DNA of 64,000 nt, taken from positions 434,001-498,000 of the forward strand of contig NZ_JAFFZS010000001.1 of NCBI RefSeq assembly GCF_016921115.1, written 5' to 3'. Made by a program: the position numbers and the translations under genes. The notes below the pieces were generated by a model that was given only the letters and a program-made list of their open reading frames with translations, did not search any database and was not told where the DNA came from. Positions 8,694 to 22,297 of this stretch are shown one piece after another; position 1 is the first letter of the stretch, and each line of letters starts with the position of its first letter. This stretch comes from Streptomyces actuosus (GTDB lineage Bacteria; Actinomycetota; Actinomycetes; Streptomycetales; Streptomycetaceae).

Positions 8694-9467
8694 CCGGACC
8701 ACCGTCGCGGGCCCGTGGACGGAGCCGGGCCCACCGGACGCAACCGCGGGCGCCCCGGCGGGCCACCCGCCGGTGCCGCGGCACGGGCGACTCCCGTCGC
8801 CCTGCGCAGGCGGCTCCCGTCGGACGGTGCGGGCGGCTCCCGGCACGTTCCCCGCCGCCCCGCGTATCGCGGCACCGGCGGAGGCGATACGGGGGCCCGG
8901 CGCCCCCTCGGACGGGCGCTGCCGCCGTTTCAGGGAAGAGGCGCGGGCGGGGGTGTTCCGGGATACCGGCGCAGGATGTGCCGCGCCACCGGGCGGCGCC
9001 GGGGAGGATCGCGGACCGCGGGGAGGGGAACGCTCCTCGGGACGACGCACGCGAGGGACGGACACAGCCGCGGGCCCGGATCCGCCACGAGGACGGCGTC
9101 GGCGATGCGGAGGCGGGCGCAGAGGCAGCCGGCCCGTGGCAACGGGGCACCGGGCGCGCGGAGGTGGGCCCATGAGGAGGAGGACGGCCCTGTGAGGATG
9201 TCGGGGCGGTCGGGTCGGCGTGCACCGGTTCGACCGAGCACCGCCACCGGTTCGCCCGAGCATGTTCACCGGGCGCGGGTCACTTCCCCGGAGGGGTCCA
9301 GCGTCTCCTGAGCGGGTCGCGGCGGCGACGGGGCGGTGCCGGAGCGGCGGGGCGGTGCCGGAGCGGCGGGGCGGGCGGCCAGCGGTCGGCTGCGGTCCGG
9401 CTGAGCGGCATGGGCGTGAGTCCGGCACGCCCATGCGTCCGGCGATCGCGGCAGTGGGGCCCGCGGG
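8694..9467. other. 774 bases with no supportable gene; short tandem repeats
   Basis: Several open frames cross this GC-rich stretch on both strands, but none has a ribosome site, a consistent third-base bias or recognisable motifs. The segment 9331-9369 holds two copies of GGGCGGTGCCGGAGCGGCGG overlapping with a 19-base period. A GGCGGCTCCCG word recurs around 8808-8850. I see no terminator or RNA gene here. Confidence 0.5.
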
Positions 9468-9641
9468 TCAGTCCACGCTGGGCAGGATGTGGGGTTCGGC
9501 GAGGTCGTCCTCGTAGCCGGCCAGGCGGATGGGGGCGGACCGGGCCCACACGTCGAGGCTGCCGATCTCCCCGGGCCGGCGGCCCGCGCCCTCCGTGCGT
9601 TCCTTGGGGCGCTGCTCGCGATTCGTCTTCTCTGGTGTCAC
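9468..9641 (-). CDS. 57-residue small peptide, possibly secreted or RiPP-like, unknown function
   Basis: A GTG at 9641 follows AAGGAG by 8 bases, an excellent ribosome site. It opens a 57-codon frame ending in TGA at 9470-9468. The N-terminal half is charged (VTPEKTNREQRPKERTEG). The C-terminal half is distinctive: SLDVWARSAPIRLAGYEDDL, then AEPHILPSVD. Almost all codons end in G or C. There are no Cys residues, signal peptide or membrane helix. The shape, a charged leader-like half and an aromatic/acidic core ending in Asp, recalls precursors of modified peptides, but no modifying enzyme lies nearby. I do not recognise it with certainty and offer no function. Confidence 0.65.
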   Translation of the reverse strand: MTPEKTNREQRPKERTEGAGRRPGEIGSLDVWARSAPIRLAGYEDDLAEPHILPSVD

Positions 9642-10124
9642 CGCGCACTCCTTATGTGTCGGTCACCCTCGGGACGTCGCGGTCCGCTGTGCGGCCCTGA
9701 GGTCGACGCCCGCTCGGGTCTGTCTCGAAGCGGTTCGGACGCGGTGGCGCCGGCAACTGGTGTGGAGAGCAGGCCGTGGTGGACCGGCTTGTCCCATGAC
9801 GGACCGTGGGTGTGGGTGGGACCCCGTGCTGCTGTCCGTCGGACACAGATTAACCAAATGAGCGGGGGTGCGCTCGATGGGGCTGCAAGATTTAGGGAAA
9901 CCATGGCAAGTCACCCGTATACCCTGCTAGGGAATTGAACCCTTTCATGGCGTCATGCGCCTTTTCGACATCACCCCAACGGCCTACACGCCTGCACGGC
10001 CCTTGGACGAGAGCTACGTCACGGGCGGCACATCGTCGCCTCGTTCAAGCGCCGTTGGCCGACTCGCAAGCTCGTCATGATCTGCTGGTGCACCGCAACG
10101 GCTGTCTCGCGGGAGGACCGACGC
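9642..10124. other. intergenic region between divergent small genes
   Basis: This 483-base stretch has no gene I can support. It is less GC-rich between 9840 and 9960 than its surroundings, as expected of a promoter region for one or both flanking genes, which are divergent. A tRNA T-arm-like word at 9930-9942 has no cloverleaf around it. Confidence 0.4.
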
Positions 10125-10574
10125 ATGGAGCTGCGCAGCGTCGAGGAGCTGATGGACCTGCTGTACGCCTGCCGGGGCGTCACGGACACGCCCGTGCCCG
10201 GCGGCGCCGCCGTCGACCTGCACGACCACGCGCTCCGGAGTGCCGCGCTGCTGCGCCGAAGCCGCCCTGCGGACAAGGAGCTCCAGGTGACGGCGCTGGT
10301 GCAGCCGATCGGGCGGCTGCTGCGGCCCGGGGATGCGCACGGGCGGGCCGACCGGGCGGCGGACGCGCTGCGGGGCCTGCTCGGTGAACGGGTCGCGGGC
10401 CTGGTGCGCCGTTACCCCTGGCGCGGCGGGCCGGCCGACGACGACGTCCTCAGCCTCCGGCACGCCGAGGAGGAGAGCCGCTCGGCCGGGTTCGACGCCG
10501 GGGTACTGGAGGACTGGCGCACGGTGCTGGAGCTGCTGGCGGCACGCAACTCCCGGCTGGGCGCCGTCGATTGA
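10125..10574 (+). CDS. degenerate HD-domain (PhnZ/inositol oxygenase-like) protein
   Basis: This 149-residue protein matches the small HD-domain proteins of the PhnZ/MIOX-like group: MELRSVEELMDLLYACRG, then DLHDHALRSAALLRRS and ELQVTALVQPIGRLL. Family members carry H-D-I-G-H at the last motif as metal ligands, but here it reads QPIGR (residues 60-64), so both His and the Asp are lost. The upstream HDH (33-35) remains. It is unlikely to be an active metal oxygenase or phosphohydrolase. The ATG at 10125 follows GGAGG; a longer frame from 10077 lacks a ribosome site. It is isolated, with a convergent SDR gene 51 bases downstream. Confidence 0.7.
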   Translation: MELRSVEELMDLLYACRGVTDTPVPGGAAVDLHDHALRSAALLRRSRPADKELQVTALVQPIGRLLRPGDAHGRADRAADALRGLLGERVAGLVRRYPWRGGPADDDVLSLRHAEEESRSAGFDAGVLEDWRTVLELLAARNSRLGAVD

Positions 10575-10625
10575 CGCCCGCGCCCCGTGCGCTCAGGCGT
10601 CCCCGCCGCCCCATGCACCCCTGCG

Positions 10626-12128
10626 TCACCATCTGCCCGGCGCGTAGTCCTTCAGGAAGACGCCGTACAGGTCCTCGCCCGCCTCGCCGCGCACGATCGG
10701 GTCGTAGACGCGGGCCGCGCCGTCGACCAGGTCGAGCGGGGCGTGGAAGCCGGCCTCGGCGAGGCGCAGCTTGTCGTAGTGGGGGCGCTCGTCGGTGATC
10801 CAGCCGGTGTCGACCGAGGTCATGAGGATACGGTCGGTGTCGAACATCTCCTGCGCGCTGGTCCGCGTCACCATGTTCATGGCGGCCTTGGCGGCGTTGG
10901 TGTTGGGGTGGCCCGCGCCCTTGTAGCCACGGTCGAAGACGCCCTCCATGGCGGAGACGTTCACGACGTAGGCCCGCTTGCTCTCCGCCCTGCGGGCTGC
11001 CTCGGCCATGGCCGGGCGGAGCTTGCTGATCAGGATGAACGGAGCGGTGTAGTTGCAGAGCTGGGTCTCCAGCAGCTCCACCGGCGAGATCTGCTCGATG
11101 GTCTGGACCCAGGTGTTGGTCTCGACGACGTCGGGAACGAGACCTCCCGCGTCGATGGCGGTGCCGTCCAGGTGCCGGGCGACGCTGGCGTGGCCGGCGA
11201 CCAGGGCGAGGTCGGCGACCTTCTGCGCGTCGAGGCCGCTGGCGCCCACCGGCAGTGCGGCCAGGCCGTCGACGGCACCGGAGTTGAAGGCGCCGATGAC
11301 CTGGTGGGCGGGCAGCTCCCCGGCGGGCAGGGGCGCGCTCTCGCCCTCGACCAGGGCGGCGTAGGCGGAGGGCAGGCGGCGCACGGTCTGCGTCGCGTTG
11401 TTGACGAGGATGTCGAGCGGGCCCGCCTCGGCGACCCGCTCGGCGAGGGCGACGGCCTGGGCGGGGTCGCGCAGGTCGATGCCGACGACCTCCAGGCGGT
11501 GCAGCCAGTCCGCCGAGTCGTCCATGGCCTTGAAGCGGCGGATGGCGTCCTTGGGGAAACGGGTGGTGACCGTCGTGTGGGCGCCGTCGCGCAGCAGCCG
11601 CAGCGCGATGTACATGCCGATCTTGGCGCGCCCGCCGGTGAGCAGGGCGCGCTTGCCGGTGAGGTCGGCGCGTACGTCGCGCTTGGCGCGGTTCTCGGCG
11701 GCGCAGTTCTGGCAGAGCTGGTGGTAGAAGTAGTCGACCTCGACGTAGCGGGTCTTGCACGTGTAGCAGGAGCGCGGGCGCTGGAGTATGCCGGCGATGT
11801 GCCCGGCCCGGACCTGCGAGGTGGGCAGCAGTCCCTCGGTCTCGTCGTCGATGCGCTGCGCGGAGCCCGTGGCGGTGGCCTCGGTGACGGCGCGGTCGTG
11901 CGCGGTCTTGGCGGCGCGGCGCTCCTGCCGGCGACGCTGCTTGACCGCGCGGTAGATGTGCGAGGTGGCCCGGCGGACCCGGACGGCGTCCGGGTGGTCG
12001 ACGTCCAGCTCGTCCAGTTCCTCCAGCACGCCGAGGCACACGGCCAGGCGCTCGGGATCGATGCCGGGGCCGTACGACTCCTCGGGCGCGTCACTCGTCG
12101 TCGCCGAGCCGTCCTCAGTCACCGTCAT
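10626..12128 (-). CDS. atypical short-chain dehydrogenase with N-terminal zinc-ribbon insert
   Basis: This 500-residue protein has an unusual N-terminal ~150 residues: a basic helical stretch, then four cysteines (C121, C124, C139, C142) spaced like a zinc ribbon (CYTCKTRY... LCQNC). A Rossmann domain follows: cofactor loop LLTGGRAKIGMYIALRLL, ILVNNATQTVR, and VVNVSAMEGVF. The usual YxxxK is replaced by TNAAK in HPNTNAAKAAMNM, so the catalytic Tyr is missing although the Lys is kept. The shared C-terminal wording VDTGWITDERP suggests a conserved subfamily and not a damaged gene. Role unknown: it may bind NAD(P) and not reduce a substrate in the classical way. It lies alone, convergent with the HD-like gene. 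Confidence 0.8.
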   Translation of the reverse strand: MTVTEDGSATTSDAPEESYGPGIDPERLAVCLGVLEELDELDVDHPDAVRVRRATSHIYRAVKQRRRQERRAAKTAHDRAVTEATATGSAQRIDDETEGLLPTSQVRAGHIAGILQRPRSCYTCKTRYVEVDYFYHQLCQNCAAENRAKRDVRADLTGKRALLTGGRAKIGMYIALRLLRDGAHTTVTTRFPKDAIRRFKAMDDSADWLHRLEVVGIDLRDPAQAVALAERVAEAGPLDILVNNATQTVRRLPSAYAALVEGESAPLPAGELPAHQVIGAFNSGAVDGLAALPVGASGLDAQKVADLALVAGHASVARHLDGTAIDAGGLVPDVVETNTWVQTIEQISPVELLETQLCNYTAPFILISKLRPAMAEAARRAESKRAYVVNVSAMEGVFDRGYKGAGHPNTNAAKAAMNMVTRTSAQEMFDTDRILMTSVDTGWITDERPHYDKLRLAEAGFHAPLDLVDGAARVYDPIVRGEAGEDLYGVFLKDYAPGRW

Positions 12129-12229
12129 CGCGCTGCCGTTCCCTGGAATCCCGTCGCGGCGCTCCGACCGCGCCCGCTCGAACGCGGCATTCTACGAAGC
12201 GCCGCGCCCGGCGTCCAAACCGGTGGCGG

Positions 12230-13561
12230 TCAGTCGGCGCACACTGTGAGCAGGGTCTCCACCTCCCGTTCCAGGGCCGCCGCCAGCCGGTCGAGGTCGG
12301 GCACGGCCCGGGCGTCGGCGACGAGGCCGTAGTGCACGCGGCCGCGGTAGGTCGAGACGGCGACCGCCAGGGACTGGCCGCGGGCGAGCGGGGCGAGCGG
12401 GTAGACGGCCGTGAGGGGGTTGCCGCCGAGCTTCAGGCCGAGACTGGGCAGCGGCACGCTGGTGACGAGGATGTCGAACCAGAGCCGGGCAGCCTGCCCG
12501 ACCAGCGGCCCGCCGAGCCGGTGGCCGAGGGCGGGCACGTGGTCGGCGAGCAGGGCGACGGCACCGGCACCCCGGTTGGGCCCGGCGTCCTTGTTGCGGT
12601 CCATCGCGACGCGCACCGCGGCGAGGCGGCCGCGCGGGTCGGGGTCGCCGACGGGCAGCTGTATCAAGTAGCCGGACAGCCGGTTGCCCTGCGGGTGCGC
12701 GGTGCGCGGGCGGCGTTTGGAGACCGGGATCAGGGCACGGGGTGTGACGCCCTCGCTGCCGTCGCCGCGCTCGTCCAGCCAGCGGCGCAGGGCACCGGCG
12801 ACGACCGCGATCAGGACGTCGTTGACGGTGCCGCCGACGGCCTTGCGGACCATGTGCACGTCGTCGAGGTCCAGGACGACGCCGGCGGTACGGCGGGTGC
12901 CGGTGGGTTCGGCGGTGAGCGCCGGGATGGTGCGCGTGCCGAGCGTGGACACGGCGACGGAGGTGCCGATGTCCAGGGCCCGGCCTGCGTCCGACAACAC
13001 ACCGCGCACCAGATCGGGCAACCGCCGCACCTCGGGCAGCAGGCCGCGCCGCGGCTCCTCGGGGCGGGGGCGCGAGGCGGGCAGATCCACCGGGTCGAGG
13101 ATCGCGGCGGCCAGGCCGAGCGCGCGCAGCCCGTCGGCGAGGGCGTGGTGGAACTTGAACAGCACGGCGAAGCACTCGCCGTCCGCACCGGGCAGTACAT
13201 GTGCCTCCCAGGGCGGCCGGGCACGGTTCAGCGGTCCTTCCATGAGCCGGCCCGCGGCGGCGTGGAAGTCGGCGGTGGGGGCGTGCAGGCGGACGTGCCT
13301 CAGGGGGTCGAAGGCGGGATCCGTTTCCCGGGCGGCGCCGCCGAAGCCGAGTGGCCGCCGCAGCGGCTGCCAGGTGTCGCGGATCCGCATGCGCAGTCCG
13401 GGCACGACGGCGGCACGAGCGGCCAGGAGGTCTGCGGCATGGGCACCGGCCGAGGGCGAGGAGGCCGAGAAGACGCCGAGGGCACCGAGGTGCATGGGGT
13501 GCTCGGCGGACTCGATGTTCCAGAACGCCAGATCGAGCGGTGCGAGCAGGTCAGAAGTCAA
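12230..13561 (-). CDS. wax ester synthase/diacylglycerol acyltransferase (WS/DGAT)
   Basis: This 443-residue protein shows the acyltransferase motif HHALADG (HHxxxDG) at about residue 140 in FKFHHALADGLRALGL. The second WS/DGAT signature region is VNDVLIAVVAGALRRWL, and the start MTSDLLAPLDLAFWNIES is usual for the family. It would move fatty acyl groups from acyl-CoA to diacylglycerol or alcohols, forming storage lipid at the membrane. The frame begins at TTG 13561; no ATG fits better. A second paralogue lies at 26383-27750, with a different N-terminus. Confidence 0.88.
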   Translation of the reverse strand: MTSDLLAPLDLAFWNIESAEHPMHLGALGVFSASSPSAGAHAADLLAARAAVVPGLRMRIRDTWQPLRRPLGFGGAARETDPAFDPLRHVRLHAPTADFHAAAGRLMEGPLNRARPPWEAHVLPGADGECFAVLFKFHHALADGLRALGLAAAILDPVDLPASRPRPEEPRRGLLPEVRRLPDLVRGVLSDAGRALDIGTSVAVSTLGTRTIPALTAEPTGTRRTAGVVLDLDDVHMVRKAVGGTVNDVLIAVVAGALRRWLDERGDGSEGVTPRALIPVSKRRPRTAHPQGNRLSGYLIQLPVGDPDPRGRLAAVRVAMDRNKDAGPNRGAGAVALLADHVPALGHRLGGPLVGQAARLWFDILVTSVPLPSLGLKLGGNPLTAVYPLAPLARGQSLAVAVSTYRGRVHYGLVADARAVPDLDRLAAALEREVETLLTVCAD

Positions 13562-14052
13562 GGGCTTGCCTCGCGTCGGCGACGGGTGAGCCAGCAGTCA
13601 ACCGCCTCTCGGCGATTACGGTCAAGTACGATCAGACCACGCACAGTTAACATCAGATTAAGTCCGGCCGCATCGGCAGGGGTGAGGCACGGGGCGGCTC
13701 GGGGTACGGCAGGGGGCAGCGGGCGGGGAGTGACGCAAGGGCCGCACGTGGCCTCTCGGTGGCCGTGAGCAGCGAGAATCCCGTCCGCCCGGCTTCCCGG
13801 GCGGACGCCGGGAGTCGGGCCACGAGCACGCCGGCGACCCGTCGGACCGCCACTCGGGGTAGCCCGTACGCACCAGGGCGCGGCTGCCGCGCCCCGGACG
13901 GTGTGTCACCTGAGCGGACGCGTGCCGCCGGTGCCCGGCCACGGCCGGAGGGACCCCGAAGGCGCGTCTCACCGGCGCCCTCGTACCGCGCGGCGCGACC
14001 GGGCACGTCGAACGCCGGGGCCCGGCGCGCCGGGGGCGGGGCGAGGCGGCGC
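13562..14052. other. intergenic region upstream of the WS/DGAT gene
   Basis: This stretch of 491 bases has no supportable gene. The part next to the acyltransferase (13600-13660) is AT-richer and probably holds its promoter. The rest is GC-rich with shadow frames only. Confidence 0.4.
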
Positions 14053-15273
14053 CTACGACACCCGCTGGCCCTTGCCCAGCGCGATCACACCGTTCTTGGA
14101 GACCGTGTACAACGCGCCGTCGCGCTCCGGATTGACGCCGATCGTCGCTCCCGGGGGCACCTCGACGTTCTTGTCCAGGACGGCACCGCGGACGACCGCG
14201 CCGCGGCCGACGTGGACGTTGTCGTGCAGGACCGAGCCCTGGACCACGGCGCCGGGATCGACGACGACGCCCGGCGAGAGGACCGAGCGGGTGACCTGGC
14301 CCCGGATCAGGCAGCCCGCGCTGATGATCGACTCGCTGGCGATGCCGCCGGCGTTGAAGCGGGCCGGTGAGAGCTGCCCGGAGTGGGTGTAGATGGGCCA
14401 GCCGCGGTTGTAGAGGTTGAAGACGGGACGCTCGGCGATGAGGTCCATGTGGGCGTCGTAGTAGGTGTCGAGGGTGCCGACGTCCCGCCAGTAGCCCTGG
14501 TCGCGGCTGGTCTCGCCGGGCACGTGGTTGTCGCTGAAGTCGTACAGCGCCGCCTCGCCCCGCTCGGTGAGCTGGGGCAGGATCGAGCCGCCCATGTCGT
14601 GGACGGAATCGGCGTCCTCCGCGTCCCGCTGGAGGGCCTCGACCAGGGCCTTGGTGCTGAAGACGTAGTTGCCCATCGAGGCGAACACCCGTTCCGGGTC
14701 GTCGGCGAGGCCGGGCGGATCCGCCGGCTTCTCCAGGAACCCCTTCACGGCCCGCCCGTCCGAGCCCGGCGTGATCACTCCGAAGGCCGCGGACTCGGTG
14801 CGCGGCACCCGGATGCCGGCCACCGTCACACCGGCGCCGCTGTCGATGTGCTGGGCGAGCATCTGGCGCGGGTCCATGCGGTACACGTGGTCGGCGCCGA
14901 AGACGGCGACGTACTCGGGCTGCTCGTCGTGGATCAGGTTCAGCGACTGCAGGATGGCGTCGGCGCTGCCCAGGTACCAGCGCGGGCCCAGCCGCTGCTG
15001 GGCCGGGACCGGGGTGATGTAGTTGCCGAGCAGGCTGGACATGCGCCAGGTGGTGGTGATGTGGCGGTCCAGCGAGTGCGACTTGTACTGGGTGAGCACA
15101 CAGATGCGCCGGATGTCGCCGTTGACGAGGTTCGACAGGACGAAGTCGACCAGACGATAGGTGCCGCCGAAGGTGACCGCCGGTTTCGCGCGGTCCGTCG
15201 TGAGGGGCATCAGACGCTTGCCCTCTCCGCCCGCCAGCACGATGCCCAGCACCGAAGGTCCGCCACGCCGCAT
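14053..15273 (-). CDS. glgC: glucose-1-phosphate adenylyltransferase
   Basis: This enzyme of about 406 residues makes ADP-glucose from glucose-1-phosphate and ATP, the committed step of bacterial glycogen synthesis. The nucleotide-binding start [16 protein letters not shown], the sugar-phosphate region [14 protein letters not shown], and VKGFLEKP are all intact. A left-handed beta-helix C-terminal domain (repeated V/I hexads such as [19 protein letters not shown]) is present at normal length. I prefer the ATG at 15273 (AGGGGAG about 7 bases upstream) over the one at 15288. It lies 51 bases downstream of glgA and on the same strand. Confidence 0.95.
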   Translation of the reverse strand: MRRGGPSVLGIVLAGGEGKRLMPLTTDRAKPAVTFGGTYRLVDFVLSNLVNGDIRRICVLTQYKSHSLDRHITTTWRMSSLLGNYITPVPAQQRLGPRWYLGSADAILQSLNLIHDEQPEYVAVFGADHVYRMDPRQMLAQHIDSGAGVTVAGIRVPRTESAAFGVITPGSDGRAVKGFLEKPADPPGLADDPERVFASMGNYVFSTKALVEALQRDAEDADSVHDMGGSILPQLTERGEAALYDFSDNHVPGETSRDQGYWRDVGTLDTYYDAHMDLIAERPVFNLYNRGWPIYTHSGQLSPARFNAGGIASESIISAGCLIRGQVTRSVLSPGVVVDPGAVVQGSVLHDNVHVGRGAVVRGAVLDKNVEVPPGATIGVNPERDGALYTVSKNGVIALGKGQRVS

Positions 15274-15324
15274 GGCTGCTCCCCTCACCGCGATTGCCCC
15301 ATGCCTGCCCCTGAGCAGGGCCGA

Positions 15325-16476
15325 CTAAGCCTGTTTGAGGATCTCCTCGTAGAGCCGCACGGTGCGCCGGGCCACGGCGTCCCAGCCGAACTCGCCCACC
15401 GCTCTCTCACGCCCGGCCTCACCCATCCGCCGGGCGGTCCCCGGTTCGCCGATCACCGTGTCCAGCGCCCGGGCGAGACCTGTCTCGAAGTCGTCGTCCA
15501 CGGGGACGAGTACCCCGGTGCGCCCGTCCTCGACGACCTCGGGGATGCCGCCGACCCGGGAGGCCACGACGGGGGTCCCGCACGCCATCGCCTCCAGATT
15601 GACGATGCCGAGGGGTTCGTACACGGAGGGGCAGACGAACACCGCCGCGTGCGTGAGCAACTGGATCACCTCGGGGCGCGGCAGCATCCGCGGGATCCAG
15701 AAGACGCCGTCGCGGGTGTGGCTGAGCTCCTCGAACAGGGCGCGGAACTCGCGGTCGATCTCGGGGGTGTCCGGCGCGCCCGCGCACAGCACGACCTGGG
15801 CCGCCGGGTCGATGCCGCGCACCGCGCGCAGCAGGTGGTCCACGCCCTTCTGGCGGGTGATGCGGCCGACGAACAGCACGTAGGGACGGTCCGGGTCGAT
15901 ACCGGTGCGGGCCAGGGCCTCGGTGCCGGGGTCGGGACGGTACAAGGCGGTGTCGATGCCGTTGTGCACGATGTGCACGCGATCGGGGTCCAGCGACGGG
16001 TAGCACGAGAGGATGTCCTCGCGCATCGCGCCGGAGACGGCGATCACCGCGTCCGCCGCCTCGATCGCGGTGCGCTCGGCCCACCCGGAGAGCGCGTAGC
16101 CTCCGCCGAGTTGCTCGGCCTTCCACGGGCGCAGCGGCTCCAGCGAGTGGGCGGTCATCACGTGCGGGATGCCGTGCAGGAGCTTGGCGAGGTGGCCGCC
16201 CAGGTTGGCGTACCAGGTGTGCGAGTGGACCAGGTCGCGGCCCTGGAGCGCGGCGGCCATGGCGAGGTCGACGGAGAAGGTGCGCAGGGCGTCGTTGGCG
16301 CCGTCGAGACTGGACCAGGGGCGGTGGCGCAGCACGCCGTCGGTGCGGCCCTCGCCCCAGCAGTGCACGTCGAGGTCGACCAGGGGCCGCAGCTCGCGGG
16401 CGAGGAACTCGACGTGCACGCCCGCCCCGCCGTACACGTCCGGGGGGTACTCCCGGGTCAGCAGTCCCACTCGCAC
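15325..16476 (-). CDS. glgA: glycogen synthase, actinobacterial GT4 type
   Basis: This GT-B glycosyltransferase of about 383 residues has the opening glycine-rich loop TREYPPDVYGGAGVHVEFLA. Its C-terminal nucleotide-sugar motif, PSVYEPLGIVNLEAMACGTP, contains the E-x7-E pattern of GT4 enzymes. It matches the Corynebacterium/Mycobacterium-type GlgA (GlgM-like) and not the longer GT5 synthase, so in this group it may produce maltose-1-phosphate as well as extend glucan. AAGGGG lies 6 bases before the GTG at 16476; a TTG at 16482 is in the same frame. It is followed by glgC, so substrate supply and use are encoded together. Confidence 0.92.
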   Translation of the reverse strand: MRVGLLTREYPPDVYGGAGVHVEFLARELRPLVDLDVHCWGEGRTDGVLRHRPWSSLDGANDALRTFSVDLAMAAALQGRDLVHSHTWYANLGGHLAKLLHGIPHVMTAHSLEPLRPWKAEQLGGGYALSGWAERTAIEAADAVIAVSGAMREDILSCYPSLDPDRVHIVHNGIDTALYRPDPGTEALARTGIDPDRPYVLFVGRITRQKGVDHLLRAVRGIDPAAQVVLCAGAPDTPEIDREFRALFEELSHTRDGVFWIPRMLPRPEVIQLLTHAAVFVCPSVYEPLGIVNLEAMACGTPVVASRVGGIPEVVEDGRTGVLVPVDDDFETGLARALDTVIGEPGTARRMGEAGRERAVGEFGWDAVARRTVRLYEEILKQA

Positions 16477-16515
16477 CCGCAACCCCTTGCGCTCGGCGGC
16501 CGTTCCCCCTCATGG

Positions 16516-17265
16516 TCACCCAGATGAGGCGCCCGGGGAAGACTGCGGGGGACTGACGAGGCAACAGTCGCCGCACACGCCACCCCCGGGCACCCGGTAG
16601 TACAGGCAGCAGCTGCGGCGCCGGAAGGCCGTGCCGGTGAGGGTGCCCGCCCCCGCGAGACGGGGGTGGCGGAGCAGGCCGGCGGTCAGGGCCCGGGCCC
16701 GCTCCGCGGCGTCGGTGCGGCCTGCGGCCCGCGCCCACCGGTCCAGTTGCCCGGCGGCGCCCGCGAGCGCGGAGGCGGCGTTGCCGCGCAACAGGCCCGG
16801 TGCGATGCGGTACCGGGCCCGCAGGGCGTCCTCCAGGGGGGCGAGGTGCTCGTCGACGATCTGGGACGACAGGCTGTCCGCGGGCCGCGGGCGCACGGCC
16901 GCCGGCCGCAGCTCGTCGGGGGCGCTGCCGTCGGGGTCCCAGTGCAGCAGCCGCGGGTCGAGGTCGGGGATGCAGTCGTAGAGCACGGCGCAGGCAAGGG
17001 CGACCGACCACAGCCGCGCGGCGAGACCGAGGTGGGCCACCGACGCGGCGACCCGCACCTCGGTGGCCTGGATTCCCACGGCCACCTTGGCGACGCGGAA
17101 ATTCAGCGGATCTCCGTAAACATCAGTTCTTTTCCCCTCGTACGCCTGAGCGAGGGTGGGCAGCCGCACGGGCGGAGCTCCGGTCGTGCGCAGGAGGAAG
17201 AACCCGCCGAGCGGGCGGAGGGCTGCGAGATCGGGGTCGAGGTCCACGACGGGCAGTAGTACCAA
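16516..17265 (-). CDS. FhuF-like (2Fe-2S) ferric-siderophore reductase family protein
   Basis: This protein of about 249 residues ends with the family's hallmark cysteines, RRSCCLYYRVPGG and VCGDCCL. This is the CC-x10-CxxC arrangement that binds an unusual 2Fe-2S cluster in FhuF. The body is helical with no membrane segment. Such proteins reduce ferric iron from imported siderophores in the cytoplasm. The frame starts at a TTG at 17265 with no clear ribosome site, so the start is uncertain; a GTG at 17247 is an alternative. No siderophore transporter is adjacent. Confidence 0.85.
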   Translation of the reverse strand: MVLLPVVDLDPDLAALRPLGGFFLLRTTGAPPVRLPTLAQAYEGKRTDVYGDPLNFRVAKVAVGIQATEVRVAASVAHLGLAARLWSVALACAVLYDCIPDLDPRLLHWDPDGSAPDELRPAAVRPRPADSLSSQIVDEHLAPLEDALRARYRIAPGLLRGNAASALAGAAGQLDRWARAAGRTDAAERARALTAGLLRHPRLAGAGTLTGTAFRRRSCCLYYRVPGGGVCGDCCLVSPPQSSPGASSG

Positions 17266-17474
17266 GCCCGGTCCGGGGCCCGAACAGGGACCCCCTACGG
17301 GTGTCGCCCGCCGGGGGGAGGACGGCCCGCAGGGCGTACTCCATCGGCAGTAGGACCTATTGCGTGCTCAGGTACGACGACGGGAACAGCGCGAGAGGGC
17401 ATCGTGTTGCCTATGAGAGCCGACCGTTCGACGCGCCGGGCCCTTGGCCCCCGCCTGACGCAGAGGAGCCGCCG

Positions 17475-21887
<4,413 letters not shown>

Positions 21888-22025
21888 GACGCTCCACCGG
21901 AGGCCCCGCGACGCGCTGACGATCGCCCACCGCGCGCTTGGGGCGGGCGCGCAGATCCCCCGCACCGTCCGAGGGGCCGCCGACCCGCAGCGGGCTTCCC
22001 CCGCCCCACCGGGTGCCGTGACCGG

Positions 22026-22060
22026 CTCGGCGGGCGGCTCGTCCAGGGCCGCCCGCCGAG
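22026..22060 (+). terminator. GC-rich hairpin terminator downstream of gnd
   Basis: CTCGGCGGGCGGC (22026-22038) pairs perfectly with GCCGCCCGCCGAG (22048-22060) around a 9-base loop. The 13-bp stem begins 139 bases after the gnd stop. There is no U tract, as is common for Streptomyces terminators. Confidence 0.65.
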
Positions 22061-22297
22061 CACCGCGGCCGCGCCGACCGGCCGCCGTACGCGCGGGGCG
22101 CGGCCCGGCGTACGGCGGCGCAGGCCCAAGCCCCTGGCACGACCCGCCTCAGGGCGACGCTGCCGTGGGCCCCGGGGCTCAGGACCCGGCACAGGGCGAC
22201 TACGGCACAGGCCCCGGGTACGACCTGGCCGGCTCATCTGCGGCCCCCGGGCATGCCCGGCGTACGGCGACCCAGGTGCGGGCCCGGTGCACGCCGC

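Noticed and set aside
8585..9311. Overlapping Arg/Gly-rich frames downstream of the amidase
   Set aside because: Three frames are open together over much of the stretch, none with a start signal or family motif.
9930..9942. GGGAATTGAACCC, which on the minus strand looks like a tRNA T-arm
   Set aside because: No anticodon arm, D arm or 7-bp acceptor stem can be built around it, so a tRNA or a tRNA-derived att site is not supported.
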